Origin: an uncultured Roseibium sp.
Lineage (GTDB): Bacteria > Pseudomonadota > Alphaproteobacteria > Rhizobiales > Stappiaceae
DNA length: 64,000 nt
Direction of reading: 5' to 3'
Assembly (NCBI RefSeq): GCF_963675985.1
Contig: NZ_OY780957.1
Location: 1,635,501 to 1,699,500 of the forward strand
Of the stretch, positions 63,832 through 64,000 are shown in pieces; positions within the stretch are counted from its first letter, which is position 1, and the number at the start of each line of letters is the position of its first letter. The notes beneath the pieces are model-generated. The model was given only the letters and a program-made list of their open reading frames with translations, had not been told where the DNA came from and did not search any database. The position numbers and the translations under genes are program-made.

Positions 63832-64000
63832 ATGAGCCTGGAATTTCTCATCACCGCCCTTGTGGTCGTCCTGGTGCCCGGTACTGGCGTCGTCTACACC
63901 GTGGCGGTCGGGCTCGGAAAAGGACGGTTGGCAAGCGTGGCGGCGGCCATCGGCTGTACTTTCGGCATCCTGCCGTCCATCCTGGCCTCCGTCCTTGGTC
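63832..64000 (+). CDS. LysE/RhtB-family exporter (partial, N-terminal)
   Basis: The first 56 residues are visible before the window ends: LEFLITALVVVLVPGTGVVY, then TVAVGLGKGRLASVAAAIG and a second hydrophobic segment FGILPSILASVLG. The VPG...GxxxGxxAxxGxxxG pattern is typical of the LysE/RhtB amino-acid exporters. ATG 63832 follows GGGGAGAA. It lies 28 bases after the repeat element. Confidence 0.85.
   Translation, partial: MSLEFLITALVVVLVPGTGVVYTVAVGLGKGRLASVAAAIGCTFGILPSILASVLG

Overview
The window is a chromosomal stretch of a high-GC alphaproteobacterium. Gene order and protein sequence point to the order Hyphomicrobiales (Rhizobiales): lnt / PhrR-like regulator / metK / trmB / rimP-nusA-rnpM-infB-rbfA-truB-rpsO-pnp, cycM-like cytochrome opposite kdsB-pheA, dnaX-ybaB-recR, and zapE-mdh-sucCD-sucAB. 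The sequence reads best as a Stappiaceae-like marine lineage (Roseibium/Labrenzia group), but that placement is an inference from family resemblance, not a search result. I see no prophage, insertion sequence, CRISPR array, tRNA or rRNA.

Layout. 1-13.1 kb: the 3' end of lnt, a small XRE regulator, metK and trmB, then the conserved transcription/translation operon, with structured leaders before rimP, rpsO and pnp. 13.1-13.7 kb: one AT-rich gene for a small membrane protein, unlike everything around it. 13.8-18.0 kb: dapB and gpmA forward, then a PfkB sugar/nucleoside kinase, pheA and kdsB in reverse. 18.4-20.6 kb: a membrane-anchored cytochrome c and a CHASE-GGDEF diguanylate cyclase. 20.7-28.5 kb: a YejABEF-type peptide importer operon with two tandem binding proteins. 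28.5-31.8 kb (reverse): lytic transglycosylase, histidine-phosphatase-like protein, NADH pyrophosphatase, HIT protein. 31.9-36.2 kb: SRP RNA, dnaX-ybaB-recR with a repeat element inside, and an EI24/CysZ membrane protein. 36.2-41.7 kb: glutaminase, then sdhC-sdhD-sdhA, an FkbM methyltransferase, and sdhB. 41.8-53.7 kb: an accessory stretch of short mixed-strand units (RlaP-like nucleotidyltransferase, two VOC proteins, exported MsrA, LytTR membrane regulator, DUF6622 protein, RecQ, lysophospholipid acyltransferase, MAPEG, AhpD-like, rhodanese, degenerate LMW-PTP, GNAT, Omp19-like inhibitor lipoprotein, DUF7662 protein). 53.9-63.7 kb: zapE and the TCA block mdh-sucC-(hypothetical)-sucD-sucA-sucB. 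The window ends inside a LysE-type exporter.

How the genes work together. The window holds two of the main TCA operons, succinate dehydrogenase (complex II) and malate dehydrogenase / succinyl-CoA synthetase / 2-oxoglutarate dehydrogenase. Each carries one foreign gene: an FkbM methyltransferase between sdhA and sdhB, and a small exported protein between sucC and sucD. TTACG/CGTAA palindromes lie in the sdh leader, upstream of sucA and upstream of mdh, which could mean shared control. The first 13 kb is the usual expression-machinery cluster, where hairpin-rich leaders fit the known autogenous control of nusA, rpsO and pnp.

Most of the window is ordinary housekeeping sequence. The points most worth a second look are the two TCA insertions with their shared palindrome, mosaic palindromic repeats whose ends supply stop codons of flanking genes, the low-GC gene after pnp, the LytTR/DUF6622 pair, and several enzymes with altered catalytic motifs (LMW-PTP without Arg, histidine phosphatase with THP, two-lipoyl SucB).
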